Below, in pieces: positions 24,675 to 34,076 of a stretch of DNA of 64,000 bases. A model generated the notes under the pieces. It made no database searches and had not been told where the DNA came from. It worked only from the letters and a program-made list of their open reading frames with translations. The stretch covers positions 1 to 64,000 of the forward strand of contig NZ_NEJP01000027.1 of NCBI RefSeq assembly GCF_002113125.1. Reading direction: 5' to 3'. Numbering within the stretch: the stretch's first letter is position 1; each line of letters starts with the position of its first letter. The translations under genes and the position numbers were made by a program. Source of the stretch: Pseudomonas sp. B20(2017) (lineage in GTDB: Bacteria; Pseudomonadota; Gammaproteobacteria; Pseudomonadales; Pseudomonadaceae).

Positions 24675-27600
24675 TCGCCGCGCTGATTCGCTGGTCCGTC
24701 GCCAACCGTTTTCTGGTGCTGCTGGCGACGCTGTTTGTCACGGGGTGGGGCGTGTGGTCGGTGCAGAGCACGCCGATCGATGCGCTGCCGGATCTGTCCG
24801 ATGTGCAGGTGATCATCCGCACGCCGTACCCCGGACAGGCGCCGCAGATTGTCGAGAATCAGGTGACCTATCCGCTGACCACTACCATGCTCTCGGTGCC
24901 GGGGGCGAAAACCGTACGCGGTTATTCGTTCTTCGGTGACAGCTTCGTGTACGTGCTGTTCGAGGACGGCACCGATCAATACTGGGCGCGCTCGCGGGTG
25001 CTGGAGTACCTGAGCCAGATCCAGAGTCGCCTGCCGGCCAGCGCCAAACCGGCGCTGGGCCCGGATGCGACCGGCGTCGGCTGGATCTATCAATATGCGC
25101 TGGTGGATCGCAGCGGCGGGCATGATCTGGCGCAGCTTCGGGCGTTGCAGGACTGGTTCCTCAAGTTCGAGCTCAAGACCCTGCCCAACGTCGCCGAGGT
25201 TGCTACCGTCGGCGGGATGGTCAAGCAGTATCAGGTGCAGCCCGATCCGGTGCGGTTGGCCAGCCTCGGCATCCCCCTTGCGCAGGTGCGCGAAGCCATC
25301 GGCAAGGCCAATCAGGAAACCGGTGGCGCCGTGCTGGAAATGGCCGAAACCGAATTCATCGTGCGGGCTTCCGGCTACCTCAAGACGCTTGATGATTTTC
25401 GGGCGATCCCGTTAAAACTCGGAGGGGGTGGCGTACCGGTAACCCTCGGCGATGTCGCGACGGTTCAGACCGGGCCGGAAATGCGCCGAGGCATCACCGA
25501 GCTGGACGGCCAGGGTGAAACCGTCGGCGGGGTGGTGATTCTGCGCAGCGGCAAGAACGCCCGCGAGACCATTGCGGCGGTCAAGGCCAAACTCGATGAC
25601 ATGAAAAGCAGCCTGCCGCCCGGCGTGGAGATCGTCACCACTTACGATCGCAGCAAGCTGATCGATCGCGCGGTGGAAAACCTCAGCCACAAACTGCTCG
25701 AAGAGTTCATCGTCGTCGCGTTGGTGTGCGGGATCTTCCTTTGGCACTTGCGCTCTTCGCTGGTGGCGATCATTTCGTTGCCGGTGGGTGTGTTGATCGC
25801 TTTCACCGTGATGCGTTATCAGGGCTTGAACGCCAACATCATGTCGTTGGGCGGGATCGCCATCGCCATTGGTGCGATGGTCGATGCGGCGGTGGTGATG
25901 ATCGAGAACGCTCACAAGAAAATCGAGGCGTGGCACGCGGCCAATCCGGGGCAGGCGCTCAAGGGCGAGCGCCATTGGCAGGTGATGACCGACGCGGCGG
26001 CGGAGGTGGGGCCGGCGCTGTTTTTCTGTTTGCTGATCATCACGCTGTCGTTCATCCCGGTGTTCACCTTGCAGGACCAGGAAGGGCGGCTGTTCGGCCC
26101 GCTGGCGTTCACCAAGACTTACGCCATGGCGGCGGCAGCGGGATTGTCGGTGACGCTGGTGCCAGTGCTGATGGGCTACTGGATTCGCGGACGGATTCCG
26201 GATGAACGCCACAACCCGCTCAACCGCTGGCTGATCCGGATCTACCAGCCGGCGCTGGATGCTGTGTTGCGCCGGCCGAAATTCACTTTGCTGGTGGCAT
26301 TGCTGGTGTTTGTCAGCGCGGCCTGGCCGATTTCGCGGCTCGGTGGTGAATTCCTCCCGCCGCTGGACGAGGGTGATCTGCTGTACATGCCTTCGGCCTT
26401 GCCGGGTTTGTCGGCGCAAAAAACCGCGCAACTGTTGCAGCAGACCGACCGTCTGATCAAAACCGTGCCCGAGGTCGAGCACGTGTTCGGCAAGGCTGGC
26501 CGCGCGGAAACCGCCACCGACCCGGCACCGCTGGAAATGTTCGAAACCACGATCCAGTTCAAGCCCCACGATCAATGGCGCCCGGGCATGACCCCGGAAA
26601 AACTCGTGGAAGAACTGGATCGCGTGGTACGAGTGCCCGGGCTGACCAATATCTGGATTCCGCCGATCCGCAACCGCATCGACATGCTCGCCACCGGGAT
26701 CAAAAGCCCGATCGGCATTAAGGTCGCCGGCAACGATCTGGCCCAGATCGACGCCGTGACCCAGGCTGTCGAACGCGTGGCCAAAGGTGTGCCCGGCGTC
26801 AGTTCGGCACTGGCCGAGCGCCTGACCGGTGGCCGCTACATCGACATGGATATCGACCGCAACGCCGCCGGCCGCTACGGGCTGAACATCAGCGATGTGC
26901 AATCCATCGTCGCCGGAGCCATTGGCGGGGAAAACGTCGGGGAAACCATCGAAGGGCTGGCGCGGTTTCCGATCAACATCCGTTATCCAAGAGCGTGGCG
27001 TGATTCGCCCGGCGCGCTGGAGCAATTGCCGATCTACACGCCTTCCGGCAGCCAGATCACCCTCGGTATGCTGGCGAAAATCAAGGTCACGGACGGCCCG
27101 CCGATGCTCAAGAGCGAGAATGCCCGGCCGTCCGGCTGGGTGTACATCGACGTGCGCGGGCGGGATATCGCTTCGGTGGTGGCCGATCTGCGTCGCGCAG
27201 TGAGTGAACAGGTGAAATTGCAGCCCGGCATGAGCCTGAACTATTCGGGGCAGTTCGAGTTTCTGGAGCGGGCCAACGCGCGGCTGAAACTGGTAGTGCC
27301 GGCCACGCTGCTGATTATCTTCGTGCTGCTCTACCTGACGTTTGCTCGCTTCGATGAAGCATTGTTGATCATGGCCACATTGCCGTTCGCATTGAGCGGC
27401 GGCGCGTGGTTCCTGTATCTGCTGGGCTACAACCTGTCGGTCGCCACCGGTGTGGGCTTCATTGCGCTGGCCGGCGTTTCGGCCGAGTTCGGCGTGATCA
27501 TGCTGCTCTACCTGAAAAACGCCTGGGCCGAACGAGATGGCCTCGGCGATCACTCTGAGCGCGGACTGATCGCGGCGATTCGCGAAGGCGCCGTGCAACG

Positions 27601-27829
27601 CGTGCGCCCCAAGGCGATGACCGTAGCCGTGATCATCACTGGCCTGTTGCCGATTCTGCTGGGCAGCGGCACCGGCAGCGAAGTCATGAGCCGCATCGCC
27701 GCGCCCATGGTCGGCGGCATGGTCACGGCGCCGTTGTTGTCCCTGTTTGTCATTCCGGCGGCGTATCGATTGATGCGCCGCCGTCACTTGTCCGCTGGAA
27801 CCCTCCAATCTGAAGGAAAAACCTCATGA
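24671..27829 (+). CDS. cusA: heavy-metal RND efflux pump, CusA type
   Basis: 1052 residues, the normal length. Twelve membrane spans and two large periplasmic loops. HME-RND features: VDAAVVMIENAHKK in helix 4 with the proton-relay aspartate, and ALAGVSAEFGVIMLLYLK in helix 10 with the conserved glutamate. The porter domain retains the Cus-type blocks PLEMFETTIQF and NRIDMLATGIKSPIGIKV with methionines in the expected places. It expels Cu(I)/Ag(I) from periplasm or cytosol using proton motive force. ATGA overlaps on both sides couple its translation to cusB and cusF. Confidence 0.9.
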   Translation: MIAALIRWSVANRFLVLLATLFVTGWGVWSVQSTPIDALPDLSDVQVIIRTPYPGQAPQIVENQVTYPLTTTMLSVPGAKTVRGYSFFGDSFVYVLFEDGTDQYWARSRVLEYLSQIQSRLPASAKPALGPDATGVGWIYQYALVDRSGGHDLAQLRALQDWFLKFELKTLPNVAEVATVGGMVKQYQVQPDPVRLASLGIPLAQVREAIGKANQETGGAVLEMAETEFIVRASGYLKTLDDFRAIPLKLGGGGVPVTLGDVATVQTGPEMRRGITELDGQGETVGGVVILRSGKNARETIAAVKAKLDDMKSSLPPGVEIVTTYDRSKLIDRAVENLSHKLLEEFIVVALVCGIFLWHLRSSLVAIISLPVGVLIAFTVMRYQGLNANIMSLGGIAIAIGAMVDAAVVMIENAHKKIEAWHAANPGQALKGERHWQVMTDAAAEVGPALFFCLLIITLSFIPVFTLQDQEGRLFGPLAFTKTYAMAAAAGLSVTLVPVLMGYWIRGRIPDERHNPLNRWLIRIYQPALDAVLRRPKFTLLVALLVFVSAAWPISRLGGEFLPPLDEGDLLYMPSALPGLSAQKTAQLLQQTDRLIKTVPEVEHVFGKAGRAETATDPAPLEMFETTIQFKPHDQWRPGMTPEKLVEELDRVVRVPGLTNIWIPPIRNRIDMLATGIKSPIGIKVAGNDLAQIDAVTQAVERVAKGVPGVSSALAERLTGGRYIDMDIDRNAAGRYGLNISDVQSIVAGAIGGENVGETIEGLARFPINIRYPRAWRDSPGALEQLPIYTPSGSQITLGMLAKIKVTDGPPMLKSENARPSGWVYIDVRGRDIASVVADLRRAVSEQVKLQPGMSLNYSGQFEFLERANARLKLVVPATLLIIFVLLYLTFARFDEALLIMATLPFALSGGAWFLYLLGYNLSVATGVGFIALAGVSAEFGVIMLLYLKNAWAERDGLGDHSERGLIAAIREGAVQRVRPKAMTVAVIITGLLPILLGSGTGSEVMSRIAAPMVGGMVTAPLLSLFVIPAAYRLMRRRHLSAGTLQSEGKTS

Positions 27830-28176
27830 AACTGATCCCGATCACTGTTGTAGGTACGCTGGTTGCGTTCGCACTGACCGCTCACGCCGAGGACATGCCC
27901 GGCATGAAGATGGATGACATGCAGGGCATGCAGATACAGCCCGCCACTCAACAGGCTGCGGCCGCGAATGCCGAAGGCACGATCAAGGCCATTGATGTCA
28001 CAAAGCACACCGTGACCATCGCTCATGGTGCTGTTGCGGCGTTGCAGTGGCCGCCGATGACCATGGGCTTCGCGGCAACCCATGAACAACTGGCCGGGTT
28101 GGCGGTGGGCGATCGGGTGAAGTTTTCGTTCCAGATGGAGGGCAGTAAAGCGACCATCGTGTCGATCAACAAGTAA
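27826..28176 (+). CDS. cusF: periplasmic Cu(I)/Ag(I) chaperone
   Basis: 116 residues. Signal peptide to A21, then a Met/Asp segment DMPGMKMDDMQGMQ, then an OB barrel with the exact CusF site: H67 (TIAHG), W75, M78 and M80 (QWPPMTMGF). It caps Cu(I) with tryptophan and passes it to the adaptor CusB. Starts in the ATGA overlap with cusA and ends at a strong terminator, closing the operon. Confidence 0.9.
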   Translation: MKLIPITVVGTLVAFALTAHAEDMPGMKMDDMQGMQIQPATQQAAAANAEGTIKAIDVTKHTVTIAHGAVAALQWPPMTMGFAATHEQLAGLAVGDRVKFSFQMEGSKATIVSINK

Positions 28177-28187
28177 GCGTGTGACGT

Positions 28188-28220
28188 AAAAAACCGGCGC
28201 GAATCATCGCGCCGGTTTCT
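28188..28220. terminator. bidirectional terminator between cusF and arsH
   Basis: AAACCGGCGCGA, loop ATCA, TCGCGCCGGTTT, flanked by an A-run on the left and TTTCTATT on the right. Confidence 0.9.
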
Positions 28221-28230
28221 ATTCAATCTT

Positions 28231-28920
28231 TCAGATCGACCGCTGATTGACCCGCTGCATCAATTCCTCCGCCGATTCCTTGCGCTCGGAATAGCGATCC
28301 ACCAGATCCGGGCGATCACGCAGCAACAAGGTGAATTTCACCAGTTCCTCCATCACGTCCACCACCCGGTCGTACAGCGCCGAGGGTTTCATGCGATTGC
28401 CTTCGTCGAATTCCAGATAGGCCTTGGGCACCGACGACTGATTGGGGATGGTGAACATGCGCATCCAGCGGCCCAGCACGCGCAGTTGATTGACCACGTT
28501 GAACGACTGCGAACCGCCGCAGACCTGCATGACCGCCAGGGTTTTGCCCTGAGTCGGACGCACTGCGCCCAGAGCCAGCGGCACCCAGTCTATCTGCGCC
28601 TTGAACACCGCCGACATGGCGCCGTGACGTTCGGGAGAGCACCAGACCTGACCTTCGGACCATTGCATCAGTTCGAGCAGTTCCTGGACTTTCGGGTGAT
28701 CGCCGGGAGCATCGTCCGGCAGCGGCAGGCCCGAAGGGTTGAAGATTCGCGTCTCGGCACCGAAGTGCTCCAGCAGGCGGGCGGCTTCTTCGACCAGCAA
28801 ACGGCTGAAGGAGCGTGGGCGGGTCGAACCGTACAGCAAAAGGATGCGCGGCTTGTGGGCGCCTTCGTCACGAGAGGTAGTTTGAACCAGTGAGGGATCG
28901 AGGTTGGGTAAGTCGGTCAT
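28231..28920 (-). CDS. arsH: arsenic-resistance FMN reductase ArsH
   Basis: 229 residues. Flavodoxin-like fold with the FMN loop LLLYGSTRPRSFSRLL, the ArsH block CSPERHGAMSAVFKAQIDWV, and LAVMQVCGGSQSFNVVNQLR. ArsH oxidises methylated or trivalent organoarsenicals with NADPH. Last gene of the arsR-arsC-arsH unit, 11 bp after arsC. Confidence 0.9.
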   Translation of the reverse strand: MTDLPNLDPSLVQTTSRDEGAHKPRILLLYGSTRPRSFSRLLVEEAARLLEHFGAETRIFNPSGLPLPDDAPGDHPKVQELLELMQWSEGQVWCSPERHGAMSAVFKAQIDWVPLALGAVRPTQGKTLAVMQVCGGSQSFNVVNQLRVLGRWMRMFTIPNQSSVPKAYLEFDEGNRMKPSALYDRVVDVMEELVKFTLLLRDRPDLVDRYSERKESAEELMQRVNQRSI

Positions 28921-28931
28921 GTCGGCTCCGG

Positions 28932-29402
28932 TTACAGCGTGCTGATGCGGTCGAGCTCGCGCTTGAGGGCATCACGGTCAAGTTGGGCGAAGGGCAGGGC
29001 AAAAAAGGCCCGGCAGCGGGTTTCGATTCGGGCGAGGGTGGCGTGGAAGGCGGCATCGATGGTCCGTTCATCGCCGACCACATCCGACGGATCCTCCAGC
29101 CCCCAATGGGCTTTCAGGGCCGGGCCGAAGTACACCGGGCAGGCTTCACCGGCGGCCTTGTCGCACACGGTGATGACGATGTCCGGCGGGTTGTCTTCGA
29201 AGGCTTCGTTGCCCTTGCTGCTCAACCCGGCGATGGAAATGCCGGCGGCTTGCAACGTGGTCAGGCTGCGCGGCAGCACCTGGCCTTTGGGGAAACTGCC
29301 GGCACTGACCGCCTCGAAACCGGCTGGCGCCAGATGGTTGAACATCGCCTCCGAGAGAATGCTGCGGCAGCTGTTGGCGGTGCACATGAATAGAACGCGC
29401 AT
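28932..29402 (-). CDS. arsC: arsenate reductase, thioredoxin-linked low-molecular-weight phosphatase type
   Basis: 156 residues. P-loop CTANSCRS at the N-terminus (nucleophile first Cys, CX5R), general acid region LEDPSD. The shuttling cysteines may include VCDKAAGEACPV. It reduces arsenate to arsenite in the cytosol, which then needs export; no exporter gene is present beside it. Nine bases separate it from arsR. Confidence 0.85.
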   Translation of the reverse strand: MRVLFMCTANSCRSILSEAMFNHLAPAGFEAVSAGSFPKGQVLPRSLTTLQAAGISIAGLSSKGNEAFEDNPPDIVITVCDKAAGEACPVYFGPALKAHWGLEDPSDVVGDERTIDAAFHATLARIETRCRAFFALPFAQLDRDALKRELDRISTL

Positions 29403-29411
29403 GATTGATCC

Positions 29412-29759
29412 TCAGCAGCAGGCGGAAGTATTGAGTGGACGGTCGCCCATTGCGTCGAGGCGGGCGCTGTTTTCTTCCAGCCAGGCGCTGTTGGCGGCGA
29501 GCGTGGTTTCGAGCAAGGTGCGGACCCACGTCGGCAGATCCGGATTGAGCCGGTAATAAACCCACTGACCCTGACGACGATCCAGCAGCAGACCGCAGGT
29601 GCGCAACTGCGCGAGATGACGGGAGATTTTTGGTTGACTGTCGTTGAGTGCACAGACCAGCTCGCAGACACACAACTCACCTTCGCGGGTGATCAGCAAA
29701 GTCGCCCGGACGCGGGTTTCGTCGGCGAGGCATTTGAAAACGGAGGCGGGGTTGAGCAT
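29412..29759 (-). CDS. arsR: arsenite-responsive repressor ArsR
   Basis: 115 residues from MLNPASVFKC. Winged helix with the As(III)-binding motif ELCVCELV at the start of the recognition region and HTH DSQPKISRHLAQLR. A C-terminal CC pair could add ligands. It represses its own operon until As(III)/Sb(III) binds. A palindromic site sits just upstream (29793-29808). Confidence 0.9.
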   Translation of the reverse strand: MLNPASVFKCLADETRVRATLLITREGELCVCELVCALNDSQPKISRHLAQLRTCGLLLDRRQGQWVYYRLNPDLPTWVRTLLETTLAANSAWLEENSARLDAMGDRPLNTSACC

Positions 29760-29774
29760 GACGATGTCTTCAGA

Positions 29775-29808
29775 ATATATGGTTGTTCGAATATACGGAT
29801 ATCCATAT
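29775..29808 (-). promoter_or_regulatory. probable ArsR operator
   Basis: ATACGGATATCCATAT at 29793-29808 is a palindrome with one mismatched pair, centred on GGATATCC. ATATATGG at 29775-29782 repeats the outer arm. AT-rich dyads of this kind upstream of arsR bind ArsR dimers. Confidence 0.65.
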
Positions 29809-29876
29809 GTTGTGGGCAAGCCTTGAGTTTGGTGGAGTGGCAGCTCTCGACTTAAGGTTTGTTTTGCGCAGATGTC

Positions 29877-30497
29877 TTAGCGCTTGCTGAACGCCAGCCG
29901 TGCAGCAAACAGCACAAAAATCATCCCGGTGGTGCGATCCATCCAGCGAATCACTTTCTCTCGGCGCAGAAACCCGGACAGTGGCTGAGTCGCGCCAATC
30001 AGCACCAGCGACCAGATCAGCCCGAGCACCACATGAATGCTCACCAGCCCGAACGTCCACGGCACCAGCGGCTGGCCTTGCGGAATGAACTGCGGCAGGA
30101 ACGACACGTAGAAAATCCCGATCTTCGGATTCAGCACATTCCCCAGCATGCCTTTCAAGAACCAGTTCGCCCCCGGCTTGCCGTCGGCCTCGGCCGGAGC
30201 CAGCGAACGGCGAGGGCGCAGCAGCATGTTCAACCCCAGCCACGCCAGATACGCAGCGCCGCAATATTTGAGCAGGTTGTAGGCCAGCTCCGACACCGCA
30301 ATCAACGCCCCCAGACCAAATGCCACCGCCGCGCCCCACAACAGACATCCTGCGTTGATTCCCACCGCGGCACGCAAGGCCTGCTGTTTGCCCTCGACGG
30401 TGGCGGTTCGCAGCACCAGCGCGGTGTCGAGACCGGGCGTCAGAGTCAGCAACGTGGCGGCTAGGGTGAAAGCGAGGAGGTTGTCGGCGATGGACAT
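29877..30497 (-). CDS. LysE/RhtB family exporter
   Basis: 206 residues, six membrane segments. Family motifs LTPGLDTALVLRTATVEGKQ and NPKIGIFYVSFLPQF. Amino acid or metabolite export by proton antiport. It lies upstream of arsR on the same strand, 117 bp away. LysE proteins are not known arsenite pumps, so I do not count it as part of the ars unit. Confidence 0.85.
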   Translation of the reverse strand: MSIADNLLAFTLAATLLTLTPGLDTALVLRTATVEGKQQALRAAVGINAGCLLWGAAVAFGLGALIAVSELAYNLLKYCGAAYLAWLGLNMLLRPRRSLAPAEADGKPGANWFLKGMLGNVLNPKIGIFYVSFLPQFIPQGQPLVPWTFGLVSIHVVLGLIWSLVLIGATQPLSGFLRREKVIRWMDRTTGMIFVLFAARLAFSKR

Positions 30498-30541
30498 GAT
30501 GGTGCGGGTTCCCTTTTCTGGATCGGGGAACGGTAGCTGTT

Positions 30542-31009
30542 TCAGGCGGGGGGATCCAGCAGGGAAATCAGGCGCGGTTCGATGCGGTCGGGTTGTATCT
30601 CGAGGATCGCCAGCGTGACCGGCAACTTGAACCGCCGAGGGCCGGCACTGCCGGGGTTCACGTAGAGACGATCACCGCGCCATTCGATGCGGGGTTTGTG
30701 GGAGTGGCCGGTGATGATGAGCTTGATGCCCGGATCGAGATCGGCGGGGACGTCGGCGATGTCGTGGACGAGGAGGGTTGGCCAGCCGTTGAGGGTGAAG
30801 GTCAGGAGGTCGGGGAGGTTTTTGGCCCACGGACTGTTGAGGTCGTTGTTGCCGCGCACGGCGTGGACGGGGGCGATTTTGGCCAGTTGGGCGAGGATGT
30901 CGGGGTTGCCGATGTCGCCGGCGTGGATGATCTGGTCACAGCCCTGGAGCGCGGCGAGGGCTTCGGGGCGTAGGAGGTTGTGGGTGTCGGAGATTAGGGC
31001 GGTTTTCAT
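30542..31009 (-). CDS. YfcE/MJ0936-type metallophosphoesterase
   Basis: 155 residues from MKTALISDTH, after GGAGG. All calcineurin-fold motifs are present: DTH, GDIG, GNND, VHD in place of the usual first His pair, and TGHSHKP. Two-metal phosphodiesterase acting on small phosphodiesters in vitro; the physiological substrate is unknown. Ends 44 bp upstream of the LysE gene's start and could share its transcript. Confidence 0.85.
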   Translation of the reverse strand: MKTALISDTHNLLRPEALAALQGCDQIIHAGDIGNPDILAQLAKIAPVHAVRGNNDLNSPWAKNLPDLLTFTLNGWPTLLVHDIADVPADLDPGIKLIITGHSHKPRIEWRGDRLYVNPGSAGPRRFKLPVTLAILEIQPDRIEPRLISLLDPPA

Positions 31010-31040
31010 GGGGCAGACCTCCAGGGGGGCTAGTGGGAGT

Positions 31041-31066
31041 GGCTGCTTTCGGCCAAAAGCGGACAT
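31041..31066. repeat. short intergenic repeat (TGCTTTTGGCC family)
   Basis: GGCTGCTTTCGGCCAAAAGC. Related copies at 35951-36001 and 43096-43145 carry CTGCTTTTGGCCG and neighbouring complementary arms. Confidence 0.6.
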
Positions 31067-31166
31067 CGGCAAGCTACGTTGTCGACTATTAGTTGCCGTT
31101 CCTGATAGGAGCAGCCGCTCCTAAGCGACTGCCTCCGACCAGTTTGTGCCTTTCGCCCAATACTCC

Positions 31167-31901
31167 TCAATGTGGACTGGCGGTTGGACGAACCACAATC
31201 TCACTCACATCAACATCATCAGGCTGCTCGATGGCATAGGCGAGCGCTCGCGCAATGGCGTCTGCATTGAGCGCCACACGGCGGAAGGCTTTCATTTCCT
31301 CGCGAGCCACATCGTCCGAAATCGTATCCGCCAATTCGGACTCAACAACCCCCGGGCACACCACGGTGACGCGGATCTTGTCCGTTTCCTGACGCAGACC
31401 ATCCGAGATAGCCCTGACCGCGAATTTGGTCGCGCAGTAGACCGCAGCGGTCGGAGAAACCGCGAGGCCACCAATCGACGATATATTGATGACCTGACCG
31501 AAACCCTGCGCCTGCATGTCCGGCAGGACAGCGGCAATACCGTGCAATACGCCACGCACGTTGACATCGAGCATCTGGTTCCATTCGTTGACCTTCAACG
31601 AGGCCAGCGGAGACAACGGCATCACGCCCGCGTTGTTGATGATCACATCGACCTTGCCATGTTGCGTCTTGGCGAACGCCACGAAGGCGTGCATCGATTG
31701 CAGATCCGTAACGTCAAGTGCGCAGGCACTTGCTGAACCACCTTCGGCCTGGATCTCGCTGACCAGTTTGTCCAAACGCTCGGTACGGCGGGCACCGAGG
31801 ACCACATGCGCGCCTTTGGCGGCGATCAACCTGGCGGCAGCTTCGCCAATACCGCTGCTTGCACCGGTAATCAGGACAACTTTGTTTTGAATGTTCGACA
31901 T
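31167..31901 (-). CDS. SDR family oxidoreductase
   Basis: 244 residues from MSNIQNKVVL. TGASSGIG, NNAG, catalytic S (ISSIGG) and Y-C-A-T-K. The Arg in GARRTERLDK favours NADP(H). Belongs to the classical SDR group often annotated as oxidoreductases acting on small carbonyls. Immediately downstream, in transcript order, of the AraC gene at 32082, which may control it. Confidence 0.85.
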   Translation of the reverse strand: MSNIQNKVVLITGASSGIGEAAARLIAAKGAHVVLGARRTERLDKLVSEIQAEGGSASACALDVTDLQSMHAFVAFAKTQHGKVDVIINNAGVMPLSPLASLKVNEWNQMLDVNVRGVLHGIAAVLPDMQAQGFGQVINISSIGGLAVSPTAAVYCATKFAVRAISDGLRQETDKIRVTVVCPGVVESELADTISDDVAREEMKAFRRVALNADAIARALAYAIEQPDDVDVSEIVVRPTASPH

Positions 31902-32081
31902 ATCCGTAGCTCCTGCTCTCTGCATTGAAGTTCAGCACCGACCGCTGAAGACGCGGTCGGTGCTGCGAGGTACGTCGAAAAGATTAAGGGCGCAGACCTG
32001 TTCGACGCGTGCCGAAACCTGCGCCACTTTTGCCTATTCGTGTCTGTGTGCGGCGCCTGCAAATTTTTAATGAAGCGCCGC

Positions 32082-33026
32082 TCAGGCCCCACGGAATTCG
32101 CTGGGCGTTACGCCCACTTCACGACGAAAGACCTGCGAGAAGTGACTGGGGCTCGAGTAGCCGACCTCCAGCCCGACGTCGATGACGCTAAGACGGGTTT
32201 CCAACAACAGGTGCCGCGCACGAGCTATGCGCAAGCGGATGAAGTACTGCGATGGCGAAAGCCCCGTCGCACGCTTGAATAGGCGGCTGAAGTGGTACTC
32301 GCTCAGATCGGCAAGGCTGGCCAGTGTTGCCAGGCTGAATTCAGCGCTCAGTTGCGCGCGCATGGCGTCGGTGACTTTGCGCAGCTTGTAGGCTTGTAAG
32401 GCGCTGACCCGACGCCCGGGCTGGCTTTCAGCGAGATAGCTGCGCACCAGATGCACGGCCAGCGCCTGCGCCAGAGAGCGGGCGAAAAGCGCGCTGGGCG
32501 AGCGTTCCAGGAGCAGCTCGGTGCGCAACTGCTCCATGACAAACGCGACGCGCCCGTCCCGTGCCCCTGAAACATCGCGCAAACGCACAGGCCCGGCGTG
32601 CTGGCCCGACAGCTCTCGAGACGCTTGCTCGATCAAGGGCAGCCCCAAATAAAGATGCATGACTTCGAAGGTATCGCCTCCGTGCGTCTGCCAGCGCATT
32701 TCATACGGCTCATCGGAACTGGTGAGGAAAAAATCGCCAGCACTGACATCTGCAGCTTCCCACTCGCCACCCAATGCGCACTCCTCTACCGTCGCCGCCC
32801 CGGCCAGAACCAGGACTAGCAGCGGTTCCACCACTGCAGGCACGAGAATGGGCTCAGTAACGCTGCGATGGGTAAACAGCTGAATCACCACGTCCGTGAT
32901 TTCCGGGCGCGAGGGTAACGCCTGAGGTTCGCCTGGCAGGAACTCACCCATCGACTCGCCATTGATGCGCAAGTCTCGAGAGGATGTCGACAACGCGTCT
33001 TGGGAGGTATGCCCGGTATTTGCCAT
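32082..33026 (-). CDS. AraC family regulator with cupin domain
   Basis: 314 residues from MANTGHTSQD after AAAAGGACGAG. Cupin_6-type sensor domain (LVLVLAGAATVEECALGGEW; DVSAGDFFLTSSDEPYEMRW) and C-terminal HTH pair (LASLADLSEYHFSRLFK; IDVGLEVGYSSPSHFSQVF). Divergent from the SDR at 33312 and upstream of the SDR at 31167, so it sits between two probable targets. Ligand unknown. Confidence 0.85.
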   Translation of the reverse strand: MANTGHTSQDALSTSSRDLRINGESMGEFLPGEPQALPSRPEITDVVIQLFTHRSVTEPILVPAVVEPLLVLVLAGAATVEECALGGEWEAADVSAGDFFLTSSDEPYEMRWQTHGGDTFEVMHLYLGLPLIEQASRELSGQHAGPVRLRDVSGARDGRVAFVMEQLRTELLLERSPSALFARSLAQALAVHLVRSYLAESQPGRRVSALQAYKLRKVTDAMRAQLSAEFSLATLASLADLSEYHFSRLFKRATGLSPSQYFIRLRIARARHLLLETRLSVIDVGLEVGYSSPSHFSQVFRREVGVTPSEFRGA

Positions 33027-33311
33027 GGACTCGTCCTTTTCAGATTCGGCTGTGCGAAGCCCGACAGGTCTCCGATGCTTGCCCGCACGCCGTGTCACGA
33101 TGACCGGCTCGATGATATCGGGCTTTTACCGTGGGTTGAATCGAGCACCGAACCTCCCTCACTGACATTCAGCGCAAAACCCCGACAGCGTGGGCAATCT
33201 CACGAAAGCCGACTTTGCCTCGCTGCGAGACAGTAGGCCCGTCGCCGATGAAAGCGCCTCGCCGACGCCAACACGGCTTATTCCTACTCGATCAAATCGC
33301 TGGAGAACATC

Positions 33312-34076
33312 ATGACCGACTTCAAGAACAGCACCCCAAACGAAGTGGCTGGTAAAGTCGCGCTGGTCACTGGCGCGGCCAGTGGCATCGGCAAGGCCAT
33401 CGCACTGCTGCTGCATGCCCGCGGCGCCCAGGTCATTGCTGAAGATATAAACCCTGAGGTGGAAGCACTGGCCCGCCCCGGCCTGGTCCCCCTGGTGGCC
33501 GACATCACTCAGGACGGGGCAGCCGAACGCGCGGTCGCCCTGGCCGTCGAGCAATTCGGACGGCTGGACATTCTGGTCAACAACGCCGGCATCATCATCA
33601 ACAAACTGGTCATCGACATGACACGCGAAGACTGGGAACGCATTCAGGCGGTTAACGCCACGGCGGCCTTTTTGCATAGCCGGGAGGCGGTCAAAGCGAT
33701 GATGCCCAACAAATCCGGATCGATCGTCAACATCGCGTCCTACGCCTCCTATTTCGCCTTCCCCACCATTGCGGCCTACACCGCCTCCAAAGGCGCGCTT
33801 GCCCAACTGACGCGCACCCTGGCGCTTGAGGTCATTGGCCACGGCATCCGCGTCAATGCTGTCGGTGTCGGCGATGTGGTGACCAACATCCTCAACAATG
33901 TGGTCGACGATGGCCCTGCGTTTCTCGCCCAACATGGCGAAGCGGCGCCGATCGGCCGCGCCGCCCAACCGGAAGAAATCGCCGAAGTGGTCGCGTTCAT
34001 CGCCTCGGATCGGGCCAGCTTCATGGTTGGTTCGGTGGTCATGGCCGACGGCGGCATGACTGTCACGGCCGGCTGA
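33312..34076 (+). CDS. SDR family oxidoreductase
   Basis: 254 residues, ATG after GGAG. TGAASGIG, NNAG, S-Y-A-S and Y-T-A-S-K. An acidic residue after strand 2 (AEDINPE) favours NAD(H). C-terminus ends in the common SDR pattern VVMADGGMTVTAG. Divergent from the AraC gene; 285 bp separate the starts. Confidence 0.85.
   Translation: MTDFKNSTPNEVAGKVALVTGAASGIGKAIALLLHARGAQVIAEDINPEVEALARPGLVPLVADITQDGAAERAVALAVEQFGRLDILVNNAGIIINKLVIDMTREDWERIQAVNATAAFLHSREAVKAMMPNKSGSIVNIASYASYFAFPTIAAYTASKGALAQLTRTLALEVIGHGIRVNAVGVGDVVTNILNNVVDDGPAFLAQHGEAAPIGRAAQPEEIAEVVAFIASDRASFMVGSVVMADGGMTVTAG

Noticed and set aside
25412..27808. 798-codon open frame on the minus strand.
   Set aside because: Antisense to cusA; composition rich in His, Arg and Gln, typical of the mirror frame of a GC-rich gene.
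29877..30497. LysE-type gene as the missing arsenite pump.
   Set aside because: It has LysE/RhtB motifs and six spans, not the ArsB or Acr3 architecture, and lies outside the arsR operator.
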